NCBI GenBank assembly: GCA_030699905.1 | Contig: JAUYKQ010000018.1 | Coordinates: forward strand, 1 to 47,460 | Length of the DNA: 47,460 bases | Reading direction: 5' to 3' | Source of the DNA: a bacterium | GTDB lineage: Bacteria > Patescibacteriota > Minisyncoccia > Phycocordibacterales > GCA-002787175 | Shown: positions 1 through 8,611 of the stretch, piece after piece | Layout of the letters: each line of letters opens with the position of its first letter | Numbering within the stretch: the first letter of the stretch is position 1 | Translations under genes and position numbers: made by a program | The notes under the pieces: model-generated | The model's database searches: none | The model's input: only the letters and a program-made list of their open reading frames with translations | Told to the model about the DNA's origin: nothing

Positions 1-3000
1 TACTTCGTAACCTAAGAGAGCGCAGTGAACATCGTTGACTACTTGCTGGTCGGCTTGGAATGCAAGAAGGAGGTTTAGGATTGATTGGATTTGGGAAGAA
101 GTTAAGGCAGAAGAGAGCGAGGGGAAGAGTTCGGGAGAGGATGTAATGGATGAGGAGCAGGAGGAGGGATCGTCTGTTCCTTCAAATTCGTCAGGTTCTG
201 ATTGTGTAGAAATGTCTTGAGGAATGGTGTAGGAGCCGAGGTCAAGGGTGCCGCCGCCACCTGAAGAACCGCCTCCTCCGCTACTTGAAGACGGAGCGGA
301 GCTTCCGCCACCTGAAGAAGAGCCGCCACCGCCTGAAGAACTTCCGCCTCCTCCGCCTCCTGACGGTGGTGATGGCGGTGGAACATACCCTTCCGTAACT
401 TCATAGGTAGAGAAGCCGGTAACGGTGAAGGTTAGGGTTTTCTCGGTTTTGTCGTAGGTGATATTGGAGCAGATGGTGGAAGGACAGGAGACGCCGTCTC
501 TTTGGATTTTGGGCTCGGTAAAGGAGATGTTGTGGAGGGTGATGGAAGCTTCTCGGTTGAATTCGGGAAGATTGGAAGGGTTGAGAGTTACTTTGTTTGG
601 AGCAAAGGTGATGTTGCCGTCCAGTGACAGACGGGTTTTGTAGGTTGTTTGGTTCTCTGTTTCGTCTTTGAGAAGAGGGATGCTTTCACTCCAGTTGATT
701 TTACCGTAGTTCCCTACTCCGAGTTCAAGGTTGGAGAGTGAACGTAGGTCAAGAGCGTGGAAGTCGGGTTTGATGTCAAAGGTGGAGGCAAGAGGTTTGG
801 GACAGCCGTATTTGTTGACTACTGATGCGAGAGTGGATGGAGTGGAGGGACAGTAGTCGTCTGTATCAGGGATGCCGTCGTTGTCGGAGTCGCTTCCATT
901 TGTTGAGGGAGGGTTGGAGACGGAAAAAGAGATTTGGTAGTCGGAGGAGTTGGTGTTGCCTGCGGTGTCTCGGCATTTGATGTGGTAGGTGTAGCTTTGG
1001 CCGTTAGAGAGACCGGAAACTGAAGTTGAGTGAGTTGTGCTTCCCGTGGTGGAGAATGTGGTCATAGATGCGTAGTTGGTGTTTGCTGTGGTGGAGTATC
1101 GGCAGGTGGAGGATTCATTTGTGATTAAGGAAAGAGTAGCGGAGGTGGTGCCTGATGAGAGAGAGTCGGAAGGCGAACCGCCCGAGCGTGAAGGAGGAGT
1201 AACATCACCTTGGGCTGTGGTGATGGTGCCGTTTTGGGAGGTGGCGAGGTTGCCTGAAGAGTCGCGGGATTTGACGCGGTAGTTGTAGAGTGTAGACGCT
1301 GATAGGCCACTGATAGCCACAGAGTGGCTTGTAACCAACGCTGAATCTAACGCTGATGAAGAGCCGTAGGAAGTGGTGAGTCCGTATTCTATCTGTGAAT
1401 CGGCCGGTTCGTTGGTAGTCCAGTTTACTGTGGCGCCAGAGGTCGTGATGTTTGAAACGGTGAGGTTGGAGAGGGTGGGTTGGGTGGTGTCTGGGGTAGG
1501 TGTGGAGCCGTTGGTTAGAGAGATGCCGGAAACAGTGTGCGAACCTGTGTCGGCATAGAGAGAGATGTTGGCAAGTGATGACGCGCTTCCCTGTTCCGTC
1601 CTGAAGGCGTAGTTGCTGGCGATGGTTACAGGCGTGCCGTTGTTGGGTGCGACTGTGGCACTGTATCTCTTATTGAGAACGTCAACCGTCATTACCACAT
1701 TGTATGGGATGTTGGAAGTGTATGGGAGAGAAGTGACAGCGCTGTAGATACCTCCGTTCCTGGCGTCGATGGTACCGTTGGGGTTGAAGCGGATGATAGC
1801 TGCAAGGTCGGTGTAGCCGTCTGCGGGTCCTGACGAGAGGCCGGTGACTGCGTCGATGTTGGTGCCGGATGGAGTCATGGTGAAAGAGATAGTGAAGGTA
1901 CCGGTTTGGGAAGTGAGTGGGACGTTGGTCCAGTCGAATTCGTTAGAGGATATCGAGCCGAGGACATATACTTCATCTAGAATGTCGCTCGTAGACAATC
2001 CTGATTTGACCGCTATGGCCTTGAGAGTAACAGAAGAAGAAATGGTAATGGGAGAAGTGTATTTTGTTGAAGAAGTGGTGGGAGTGGCGCCGTTTAGAGT
2101 GTAGTAGATATCAGCCCCACTGGTCGGAGTAGAGAGCGAAACCGTCTGGGCGTTTAGATAACTGCCTCCACCTGGAGTAGCAGTTGGGATGGATGTCTTG
2201 AAAGAGTAGGTTTCTGTGCGGACCGTGCTGTCTTCCAGACCGTCAGCTACTGCAAATGCTTTAATGGTCGTGTTTGAAGAAACGTTGATAGCGCCGGTGT
2301 AGCGATTTGAGCTTCGGGTAGGTGTGGAGTTGTTGGTAGTGTAGTAGATAACGGCGCTTGGGGTGGCAGAGGTCAGAGTGACTGATGTGGGAGAGGAGAT
2401 ATTTCCACCGGAGGGGGTGAATGTGGGAGAGTGGGTAGTGGATGGCTGTGAGACGGTATTGCGATAGGCGGTCCACATACTATGTGCAAACGGTGAACTA
2501 TAACTTCCACCCGTACCAAGTTCTTTCATACGATCAATCCAATCGAAGAATGCATCATGGTTCCAGAGATTCTCAATACCCATGACATGCGCAACGAGCG
2601 CAGCGCCCATCGATGATTGGTAGGTACTGCTGTGATATGCAAGCTTCCCCGGAAGGTATCTATAACTGGTCGTCAGCAATCGATAATGTCTTTCTCCCCA
2701 ACTCGCTGTCCCCAGAGGTGTGTCGTCATAGTATCCTGGGTTACAATAACTCTGATCACCGCTGCAATTTATCGGATCATATGTCGCATCTCTCTCCGCT
2801 TGCGTGAGATAGAAGGTTTGTCCATCCTCTTGGAAAACTCCGCGCGTATCAAATGCGGAGGCTACATTCTTCATAGCATCATCGTTGAGAATCACTCCGG
2901 CAAATAGGATGGGCATCTTCCTTCCAACACCGATAGTGCCACCAACATTGCCCCAATTGGCGCCATTTGCGACATTCCCGTAAAAATCAATGCCGAGTTG

Positions 3001-5037
3001 AATGTAACGGATGAGAAGTGTTCTCTTCGCATCAAAGGAATCGTTGAGCATGAGACGCAGTACACCGTTATGTGCTTGTCGAGCCATTTCTCCTCCATAG
3101 TTAGGCATGTTCTGCGCCGGATGTAAGTAATCCCCTTGCCATTCTGTGCGATGATCTATCCACGGCTTCTCAAATATAGTTTCCATTGAAGCGAGGGTTG
3201 GTGTGTTGGCGACCGGTGCTAGAGATGGAATGAGATGTGACTGGATGCTATTCACAGAATGCATAGGTTTGCTGGTGCCGGCATATGGAGGACGGAAGGT
3301 TCCTGATGCCGGAGCAGACGAAACAACGGTGAGCACGGCGGCGACATCCAATACCGGACGAGACAAATCTCCGCTAATTGTAGACACGAGCGATGATACT
3401 CCCGCAAGCGAAAGCGGAAGCTGTGTAGAAACATCTAAAGCGGAACTAAAACTACCATTCACGCGTGAATCGTATCCGTGACTGGAGCCAGGCATGGGGT
3501 TGACCATGGATCCGTCACGGCCAGCTGTGTTATTTGGTTTGCTGATACCTGTGACCACCACCGGCCCCACCACCCACCAATCACCATTAACAAACTGTCC
3601 GCAAGAATACGCCTTGTCAAACGTCCACGTGATGCCGAACTGAGAGATGGATGAGCAAGTGCCTGCAGTCGTGGTCTCTGAGGCCTGTGTCCTGGCGCTC
3701 ACACTGGATGACTGGGTTGATTGATTGCCTGTCGCGTCGTATGCAGATACGGTATATGAATATGATGTGTCGGCAGAGAGGCCGGAATTTGAAAATGAGG
3801 TTGTGTTGGATGTTGCGATCTGACTGCCGTTTCTGTAGATGCGGTAGCCGGTGACACCGCTCGCCTGCCCTGAGCCTGTCGAAGGGTCGGTACTTGCCGT
3901 CCAGGAGAGATTGATTTGAGATGAGGAAACGGCGGTTGCGGAAAGGCCTGTAGGAGTTGAAGGAGCCGTAGTGTCATTTTCGTTCTCAATGGGATCGGGT
4001 TCAGGATCCGGTGTAGGGTCTGGCTCAGTAGTGCCTCCTTCCTGACTTCCGAGAGAGTAGAGTTCTTGGATTTCTGATGAGGTGAGGGCGCGGTTGTAGA
4101 TGCGAACGTCATCTAAAAAACCTGCGTAGTAAAAAACGGTAGATCGTGCACCAATCTGGTTTACAAGTACGTCGCCTGTTGTGCCAATATCTCCTGAACC
4201 TATTGACTCTCCGTTTATATAGAACGTAACCGTAGTACCATCACGGACAAAAACATAATGGTTCCAACTATCCAACTCTATTCCTCCTATACTTTTATCT
4301 ACAAAGCCAGCACTAACGCGATAGCGTAAGCTTCCGGAATTAAAGCCTACATGGTTACTAGCAGAGTTAGAGTGTCCAAATACAGCAGTAGCCGAAAATG
4401 CTTTAGCCCAAAAAACAAATGAGTTCGTTTGATCCCCCGAAAAAGAAATTCTTATTGTATCATCCACCCCATCAAAACTCATCGCCCCACTCCCCACTTT
4501 CCCACTTGTCCAAGTCGGGCCGTTTTTAAGTGTACCATTATTACCACTTCCACTTGAGTCCCCTGCTGTTGTGCCCGATCCGTCATCAAAAGTGTAGTGA
4601 GCGACAAGGCCGGAACCCGAGCCGGAGATAGCCGCCGTCTGGGAAGACGGCGGCAGATTTACGATGTATGATTTAAGATTTAGGAAGGAGGAAGAAAGAG
4701 AAGAAAAGAGAGAGTTAAGAAGTGATCGGGTTTTGGGGCCGACTTGTCCCCAGCCGGTTGATTCTTCGTCTCCTTCGCAGACAATTCCCTTTTCACATTG
4801 AAAGGCCTTGACTGCAGAGGTGGTAAGAGAGCCGTAGTAGGTGGTTTCGTTGTTTAAAGAGCCGGGTTCGGGTGCGGGAGCTACGGTCTTGCCTGTTAGG
4901 TTTAGGATTTTCTGAAGCAGAGTTACCTCATCGTTTGAGTCGCCGTACTTGAGCGTCTGGTTTATCTGCGCGTTTGCAAAAAACGGGATGGTGAATAATG
5001 AGCAGACGAGGATGGGGTATAAAAATGCTTTTTTCAT
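1..5037 (-). CDS. Giant secreted multidomain surface protein (partial at the left edge)
   Basis: An open frame of 1679 codons runs from the ATG at 5037-5035 to base 1 without a stop, so the C-terminus lies outside the window. Order seen: signal peptide (about 1-23, ends FFANA), PG_binding_1-like domain (about 28-100, QINQTLKYGDSNDEVTLLQK), LamG/concanavalin-like domain (about 140-310), fibronectin type III (about 335-420), a central globular region (about 430-850) I do not recognise, two chitobiase-like beta-sandwich repeats (about 860-1015), a second jelly-roll-like region, FN3-like repeats (about 1180-1370), a calcium-binding thrombospondin-3-like motif (DSDNDGIPDTDDYCP, about 1380), a Gly/Ser linker (about 1555-1600) and a helix (SQIQSILNLLLAFQADQQ) typical of Patescibacteria surface proteins. 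Probably wall-bound and used in attachment or polymer binding. Domain names come from sequence patterns read by eye; the single gene and reading frame are clear. Confidence 0.85.
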   Translation of the reverse strand, partial: MKKAFLYPILVCSLFTIPFFANAQINQTLKYGDSNDEVTLLQKILNLTGKTVAPAPEPGSLNNETTYYGSLTTSAVKAFQCEKGIVCEGDEESTGWGQVGPKTRSLLNSLFSSLSSSFLNLKSYIVNLPPSSQTAAISGSGSGLVAHYTFDDGSGTTAGDSSGSGNNGTLKNGPTWTSGKVGSGAMSFDGVDDTIRISFSGDQTNSFVFWAKAFSATAVFGHSNSASNHVGFNSGSLRYRVSAGFVDKSIGGIELDSWNHYVFVRDGTTVTFYINGESIGSGDIGTTGDVLVNQIGARSTVFYYAGFLDDVRIYNRALTSSEIQELYSLGSQEGGTTEPDPTPDPEPDPIENENDTTAPSTPTGLSATAVSSSQINLSWTASTDPSTGSGQASGVTGYRIYRNGSQIATSNTTSFSNSGLSADTSYSYTVSAYDATGNQSTQSSSVSARTQASETTTAGTCSSISQFGITWTFDKAYSCGQFVNGDWWVVGPVVVTGISKPNNTAGRDGSMVNPMPGSSHGYDSRVNGSFSSALDVSTQLPLSLAGVSSLVSTISGDLSRPVLDVAAVLTVVSSAPASGTFRPPYAGTSKPMHSVNSIQSHLIPSLAPVANTPTLASMETIFEKPWIDHRTEWQGDYLHPAQNMPNYGGEMARQAHNGVLRLMLNDSFDAKRTLLIRYIQLGIDFYGNVANGANWGNVGGTIGVGRKMPILFAGVILNDDAMKNVASAFDTRGVFQEDGQTFYLTQAERDATYDPINCSGDQSYCNPGYYDDTPLGTASWGERHYRLLTTSYRYLPGKLAYHSSTYQSSMGAALVAHVMGIENLWNHDAFFDWIDRMKELGTGGSYSSPFAHSMWTAYRNTVSQPSTTHSPTFTPSGGNISSPTSVTLTSATPSAVIYYTTNNSTPTRSSNRYTGAINVSSNTTIKAFAVADGLEDSTVRTETYSFKTSIPTATPGGGSYLNAQTVSLSTPTSGADIYYTLNGATPTTSSTKYTSPITISSSVTLKAIAVKSGLSTSDILDEVYVLGSISSNEFDWTNVPLTSQTGTFTISFTMTPSGTNIDAVTGLSSGPADGYTDLAAIIRFNPNGTIDARNGGIYSAVTSLPYTSNIPYNVVMTVDVLNKRYSATVAPNNGTPVTIASNYAFRTEQGSASSLANISLYADTGSHTVSGISLTNGSTPTPDTTQPTLSNLTVSNITTSGATVNWTTNEPADSQIEYGLTTSYGSSSALDSALVTSHSVAISGLSASTLYNYRVKSRDSSGNLATSQNGTITTAQGDVTPPSRSGGSPSDSLSSGTTSATLSLITNESSTCRYSTTANTNYASMTTFSTTGSTTHSTSVSGLSNGQSYTYHIKCRDTAGNTNSSDYQISFSVSNPPSTNGSDSDNDGIPDTDDYCPSTPSTLASVVNKYGCPKPLASTFDIKPDFHALDLRSLSNLELGVGNYGKINWSESIPLLKDETENQTTYKTRLSLDGNITFAPNKVTLNPSNLPEFNREASITLHNISFTEPKIQRDGVSCPSTICSNITYDKTEKTLTFTVTGFSTYEVTEGYVPPPSPPSGGGGGGSSSGGGGSSSGGGSSAPSSSSGGGGSSGGGGTLDLGSYTIPQDISTQSEPDEFEGTDDPSSCSSSITSSPELFPSLSSALTSSQIQSILNLLLAFQADQQVVNDVHCALLGYEV

Positions 5038-5298
5038 GTTCCTAATTTTAACATTCCAACTTTTAATGTCTAATCTCTTTATAGCATAATTTTTAATTTT
5101 GTAATTTTCATACCGTTAGAAGTTACTGCTTATCATTCTCTGATAATATTTTATTGAAAATTTCGGGGTTTGATTGAAAATTGAAAATTGGAAATTGAAA
5201 ATTATTATCATCTCCCCATATTGTATAGCTGCGTGATTTCGGAGGCGGAGAGGGAAAGAATGTGCCCGTATATCCCGTCTCCCATGTCCAACCCGCAG
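5038..5298. other. AT-rich intergenic region
   Basis: No convincing gene. It holds short imperfect repeats of GAAAATTG type around 5165-5205. Overlapping short open frames on both strands look like chance frames and the antisense of the permease gene. Confidence 0.6.
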
Positions 5299-6186
5299 TT
5301 ATATAAACAATACAAACAACCCGCTCGTGATAAGAACAATCGCCACCCATTTGTGCAATATATGTCCGGGTCTGAAGACCTCTTTAACGTATCTTGGCCT
5401 CCTTTCACCCAAAAGCCCCACTATTATAAACAGGAAGACAAACTGCAAACCTTGCAAAGCATTTACGATGGAAACATCACCAAGTTTTATGGCAAAAAGA
5501 GTTACCAAGAAAACCAAGGAAGATAAAATTTTATTTCCCACAACCAGAGAAATGGTTCTTTGCGAAACTCTCTTTGTTTTAGAAAAAACGGCCTTAAAAA
5601 CAGGTGGCCACAGGAGAAGACACATTGCCGCCACGAAATTCGCCATTCGCGACCAGAAAAAAGCGTTCATAAAATCAATCTGATTAAACATTATTTTCAT
5701 GTAAATGGAAGAAAGAGCAAAAAGAAGACCGGAAAATACAACGAAAACAAAAGCCAAAGGATGAAAACGAAAATGAGCGACGAAAAGCATTCCGACAATC
5801 AAAAAGACAATGCCCGCCACAAAATGTTCCGGCAGAGGGGACTGCAAAAGTTTTAAACTGAAGAAAAAAGTCGCTCCGGCCGTAATGGCTCCCAAAAACG
5901 GCGCGACATCCGTCGCATCCGCCCACTTGAGGGCCGTGTAGAGAAATAAAATCGCCCCAATAAAAGTAAACCCAACTATGGCGGACAGTTTTAAAGTAAC
6001 AAAGGAAGGAAGTGAAATGAGACCTGAAGGCAGGAGGACTATCGGAAATATTGAAAGGGCGCCGACATAAAAAGCATAGACGGCGGGACGAGGTATTTCA
6101 GGCGAAGTTACCAGATACTTGTCCAGAAGCACCACGATTGCCTGAAAAAACTGCGCGATTACAACTAATATTATCCAAAATTCCAT
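5299..6186 (-). CDS. EamA/DMT-family membrane permease
   Basis: 295 aa, almost entirely hydrophobic, with about ten predicted membrane segments arranged as two five-helix halves, as in the drug/metabolite transporter (EamA) family. It starts with ILVVIAQFFQAIVVLLDKYL, a typical EamA first helix, and has the usual short loops. The substrate cannot be read from sequence. A TAAAAT box lies 7 nt upstream of the ATG, and the gene follows the GH1 gene by only 10 bp on the same strand, so it may be co-transcribed with it; a link to sugar traffic is an inference from that spacing only. Confidence 0.8.
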   Translation of the reverse strand: MEFWIILVVIAQFFQAIVVLLDKYLVTSPEIPRPAVYAFYVGALSIFPIVLLPSGLISLPSFVTLKLSAIVGFTFIGAILFLYTALKWADATDVAPFLGAITAGATFFFSLKLLQSPLPEHFVAGIVFLIVGMLFVAHFRFHPLAFVFVVFSGLLFALSSIYMKIMFNQIDFMNAFFWSRMANFVAAMCLLLWPPVFKAVFSKTKRVSQRTISLVVGNKILSSLVFLVTLFAIKLGDVSIVNALQGLQFVFLFIIVGLLGERRPRYVKEVFRPGHILHKWVAIVLITSGLFVLFI

Positions 6187-6196
6187 GAAAAAAATT

Positions 6197-7345
6197 TTAA
6201 CGTGAATTTTTGACTGAATTGATTAAATGTTTATACACCTCGGCGGAATTCCTGACAGTCCTCTTGCCCGTCTCGTAGTCCGTTTCCACCAAACCAAACC
6301 TCGGCCCAAAACCTTCCGCCCATTCATAGTTATCCAAAAGCGACCAGTAAAAATATCCTCTGACATCCACCCCCTTTTTTATGGCTTCCTCCACGGCCGC
6401 CACATGTTCTATTATATACTGTCCCCGTCGCAAGTCCTTGGCGTCCGCCAGTCCGTTTTCCGTAACATAAATGGGCTTCTCGTATGATTTGGCTTCTACG
6501 AGAACGCTTTCAAGCCCCGCGGGATAAATATCCCAACCCATGTCTGATTTTTCATGATGTTTGTCGTCTCCGAATTTCTTATGGAAATAAAAATTTATGC
6601 CTATAAAATCGGTTTCGCCTCTGATTGAGTTTAAAAATCTTTTGTTCCAGAACCAACGCAAGAAGCCGGCGAAGATGGAGCTCCAGAAATTGCCACCACA
6701 AAAGTCAATGTTGTTTTTCGCGATACCGACTTGAACAAACTCTTTGGCTTTTTTGATTTGCCGATACGCTTCTCTATGGGCCTTCACCAGAGAACTTTGA
6801 ACCCTCAAAAAAGACAGGACGTTCTTTTTAAAAGGAGGCCATACTCCGCGATTGTATCCATTGGAAGCAAAGACGACCGGTTCGTTCATTATAATCCAAA
6901 AATCGGCTTCGGCGCCAAGTTTTTCCACAACATGTCGGCAATATTTAGAAAACACAAAAGGAAAAGACGGCGACAACACACCCCCTTTTTTAGAAAGCCA
7001 GTCCGGCAAAGTAAAATGCCAAAGCGTAACAAACGGTTCCATTCCCTGCGACTTAAGTTCCCGCAAGACGGTTCTGTAATGTTCTATCTCTTTTTGGTTA
7101 AAACGTCCTTGAACCGGTTCAATTCTCGCCCACTCAACTGACAGTCGATGGGCGTTATGCCCAAGCATCTTTGCGATAGCGAAATCCTGCTTGAATTTCG
7201 TATAATGCTCCGCTGTTTTACCACAAACAGGCACAGTTCCTTTGCGGGCCTCTTCAGCCCAATCATTGTTTTCTATCCCGCCCTCTACCTGATAAGCGGA
7301 AGTGGCCGCCCCAAAATAAAACCCGTCAGGAAATTTTCTAACCAT
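6197..7345 (-). CDS. Glycoside hydrolase family 1 (beta-glucosidase-like)
   Basis: 382 aa. Hydrolyses beta-glycosides by the retaining mechanism of GH1. Signatures: N-terminal FPDGFYFGAATSAYQVEGG, the acid/base Glu in WIIMNEP (about residue 155), the nucleophile Glu in YVTENGLAD (about 295), and C-terminal YFYWSLLDNYEWAEGF that lines the sugar site. Both catalytic glutamates are present. It is shorter than most GH1 enzymes (430-480 aa), with loops trimmed between the barrel strands, as often seen in reduced genomes. No signal peptide, so cytoplasmic. A TACAAT -10 box lies 6 nt before the ATG, so the message is probably leaderless. Confidence 0.93.
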   Translation of the reverse strand: MVRKFPDGFYFGAATSAYQVEGGIENNDWAEEARKGTVPVCGKTAEHYTKFKQDFAIAKMLGHNAHRLSVEWARIEPVQGRFNQKEIEHYRTVLRELKSQGMEPFVTLWHFTLPDWLSKKGGVLSPSFPFVFSKYCRHVVEKLGAEADFWIIMNEPVVFASNGYNRGVWPPFKKNVLSFLRVQSSLVKAHREAYRQIKKAKEFVQVGIAKNNIDFCGGNFWSSIFAGFLRWFWNKRFLNSIRGETDFIGINFYFHKKFGDDKHHEKSDMGWDIYPAGLESVLVEAKSYEKPIYVTENGLADAKDLRRGQYIIEHVAAVEEAIKKGVDVRGYFYWSLLDNYEWAEGFGPRFGLVETDYETGKRTVRNSAEVYKHLINSVKNSR

Positions 7346-7351
7346 GTGATA

Positions 7352-7357
7352 ATTGTA
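7352..7357 (-). promoter_or_regulatory. -10 box of the GH1 gene
   Basis: TACAAT on the minus strand, 6 nt before the GH1 ATG at 7345. With initiation about 6-7 nt after the -10 box, the transcript would begin at or next to the start codon. Confidence 0.55.
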
Positions 7358-7382
7358 GCATGATAAACGCCGTTTAAAATGG

Positions 7383-7388
7383 TATAAT
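7383..7388 (+). promoter_or_regulatory. -10 box of the 7395 membrane gene
   Basis: Perfect TATAAT, 6 nt before the ATG at 7395, again predicting a leaderless transcript. It is divergent from the GH1 promoter about 30 bp away. Confidence 0.6.
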
Positions 7389-7394
7389 TTTTTG

Positions 7395-7895
7395 ATGTTT
7401 TCAAAATTTTGGAACTGGTACGAAAAACATTACCTTTTAAATGTTAGCGTGGCCGCCGGACTTTTCACCCTACAGATAATTCACTTGATATGGCTTTTCG
7501 GCGAGGTTATAGTTTTAAAGCTCTCGGGTGTGACGCTTTTTCATTTCCACGACAGCTGGCGATGGCTTGTCATTCTTGTTGACTACACGGAAATACCGGC
7601 TCTTTTTGGCATTTCTTTAATCTACATAAACGACCTGCGAAAACGATTCACATGGAAGCCGTTACTGTACCTCGTGTTTTTGAATTCCCAATGGCTTCAT
7701 ATTTTTTGGATTACGGACACGTTTGTCGTAAACTCTTTCACCGGCGCCGGAACTGTTTTTCCGGGATTTTTAGCTTGGATTGCCATTCTTATTGACTACT
7801 TGGAAGTTCCGGTAATGGTGGAGACATTTAAAAAACTTTTTGTCGCCATAAAAGAACGCGACCGTACCCTTATGAAAGTGGCGTTTGAAGAATAG
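7395..7895 (+). CDS. Hypothetical polytopic membrane protein
   Basis: 166 aa from the ATG at 7395 (a TTG lies one codon upstream; the ATG fits the -10 spacing better). About four membrane helices. It contains an internal repeat, WLVILVDYTEIP near residue 60 and WIAILIDYLEVP near residue 135, each ending a hydrophobic segment with D-Y-x-E-x-P, which suggests two related halves with acidic residues at the membrane face. I do not recognise the family. Divergent from the GH1 gene. Confidence 0.75.
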   Translation: MFSKFWNWYEKHYLLNVSVAAGLFTLQIIHLIWLFGEVIVLKLSGVTLFHFHDSWRWLVILVDYTEIPALFGISLIYINDLRKRFTWKPLLYLVFLNSQWLHIFWITDTFVVNSFTGAGTVFPGFLAWIAILIDYLEVPVMVETFKKLFVAIKERDRTLMKVAFEE

Positions 7896-7975
7896 TCGGT
7901 CAATGCCAAGTATTGACCATATGATTTTATCTGATAGATTAATATAAGACGCAAAACTCAAACCGGAAGGTATCT

Positions 7976-8314
7976 ATGAGATCTATGAAGATAGTCATGA
8001 CGATGTATTCTTCTTACGAAATCGGTATTCCGCAGTTTAGTGTAAAATGTCCATTTTGCAAACGGACGATAGCCGAAGGAGAATGGGTTATTTTCACGGA
8101 ATTCGGTGGCAAAGGGTTTGTCCTGGCAAGAGAAGTGACTCACTGCGGTATTTACGAAAAACATGTGCCGTTTTTCTTGCCTTACGTGTACGATAGCGAC
8201 ATGGAGGCCTCAAAGAAAATTAACGCCATAATAAAGGCCTCGTCCGATAACGATGGACATTGTAAGCTGTCTTTTTTTCCGGTATCGTCTTTCTTCATTC
8301 CGGAAAACAACTGA
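7976..8314 (+). CDS. Hypothetical protein with a CxxC knuckle
   Basis: 112 aa, preceded by GGAAGGT at a usable distance from the ATG. Contains VKCPFCKRTIAEGEWVIF near residues 23-40, a single Cys-x2-Cys resembling half of a zinc ribbon, with a further His/Cys (THCGIYEKH) near residue 60 that could complete the site. No membrane segment and no recognised family. An upstream TTGACC near 7912 might be a -35 box but the -10 is not clear. It is followed by a strong bidirectional terminator. Confidence 0.6.
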   Translation: MRSMKIVMTMYSSYEIGIPQFSVKCPFCKRTIAEGEWVIFTEFGGKGFVLAREVTHCGIYEKHVPFFLPYVYDSDMEASKKINAIIKASSDNDGHCKLSFFPVSSFFIPENN

Positions 8315-8338
8315 CCTGTCCTTCGTTTACTTTCATAA

Positions 8339-8367
8339 AAACCCGCCGTCACGTTCACGGCGGGTTT
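8339..8367. terminator. Bidirectional hairpin terminator
   Basis: Eleven-bp stem AAACCCGCCGT / ACGGCGGGTTT with a 7-nt loop, A-rich on one side and T-rich on the other. It can end the 7976 gene on the plus strand. Confidence 0.75.
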
Positions 8368-8513
8368 AAGTTTTACGGACAAAAGTAATCTTAAGAAACG
8401 AAAAAATAGAAACAGAAAATTGCGATTTTTCCTCTTCTCTCTTTTATTCTCTCTTTTTTGACTTTCTTAACTTCTTTCTTAATCTCTTCATCCATTAATT
8501 TCCTAATTTCCTC

Positions 8514-8555
8514 ACATACACTAATTATGGACGGCCGTCCATAATTAGTGTATGT
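8514..8555. repeat. 42-bp perfect palindrome (family 1, copy A)
   Basis: Perfect inverted repeat centred on GGACGGCCGTCC with outer ends ACATACACT / AGTGTATGT, about 57 bp past the aminopeptidase stop. The same palindrome recurs at 20928-20969 with two arm differences, each mirrored in the opposite arm. No T-tract follows. Confidence 0.9.
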
Positions 8556-8611
8556 CGGGATGGAAGACAAAGAACAAGCTGGCTTTATAGTAGACACCCC
8601 ACCGGCTGTTC

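Noticed and set aside
8391-8597. 68-codon open frame on the minus strand beside the aminopeptidase
   Set aside because: Part of it is simply the 42-bp palindrome, the rest is Lys/Glu low-complexity, and there is no promoter or ribosome-binding site.
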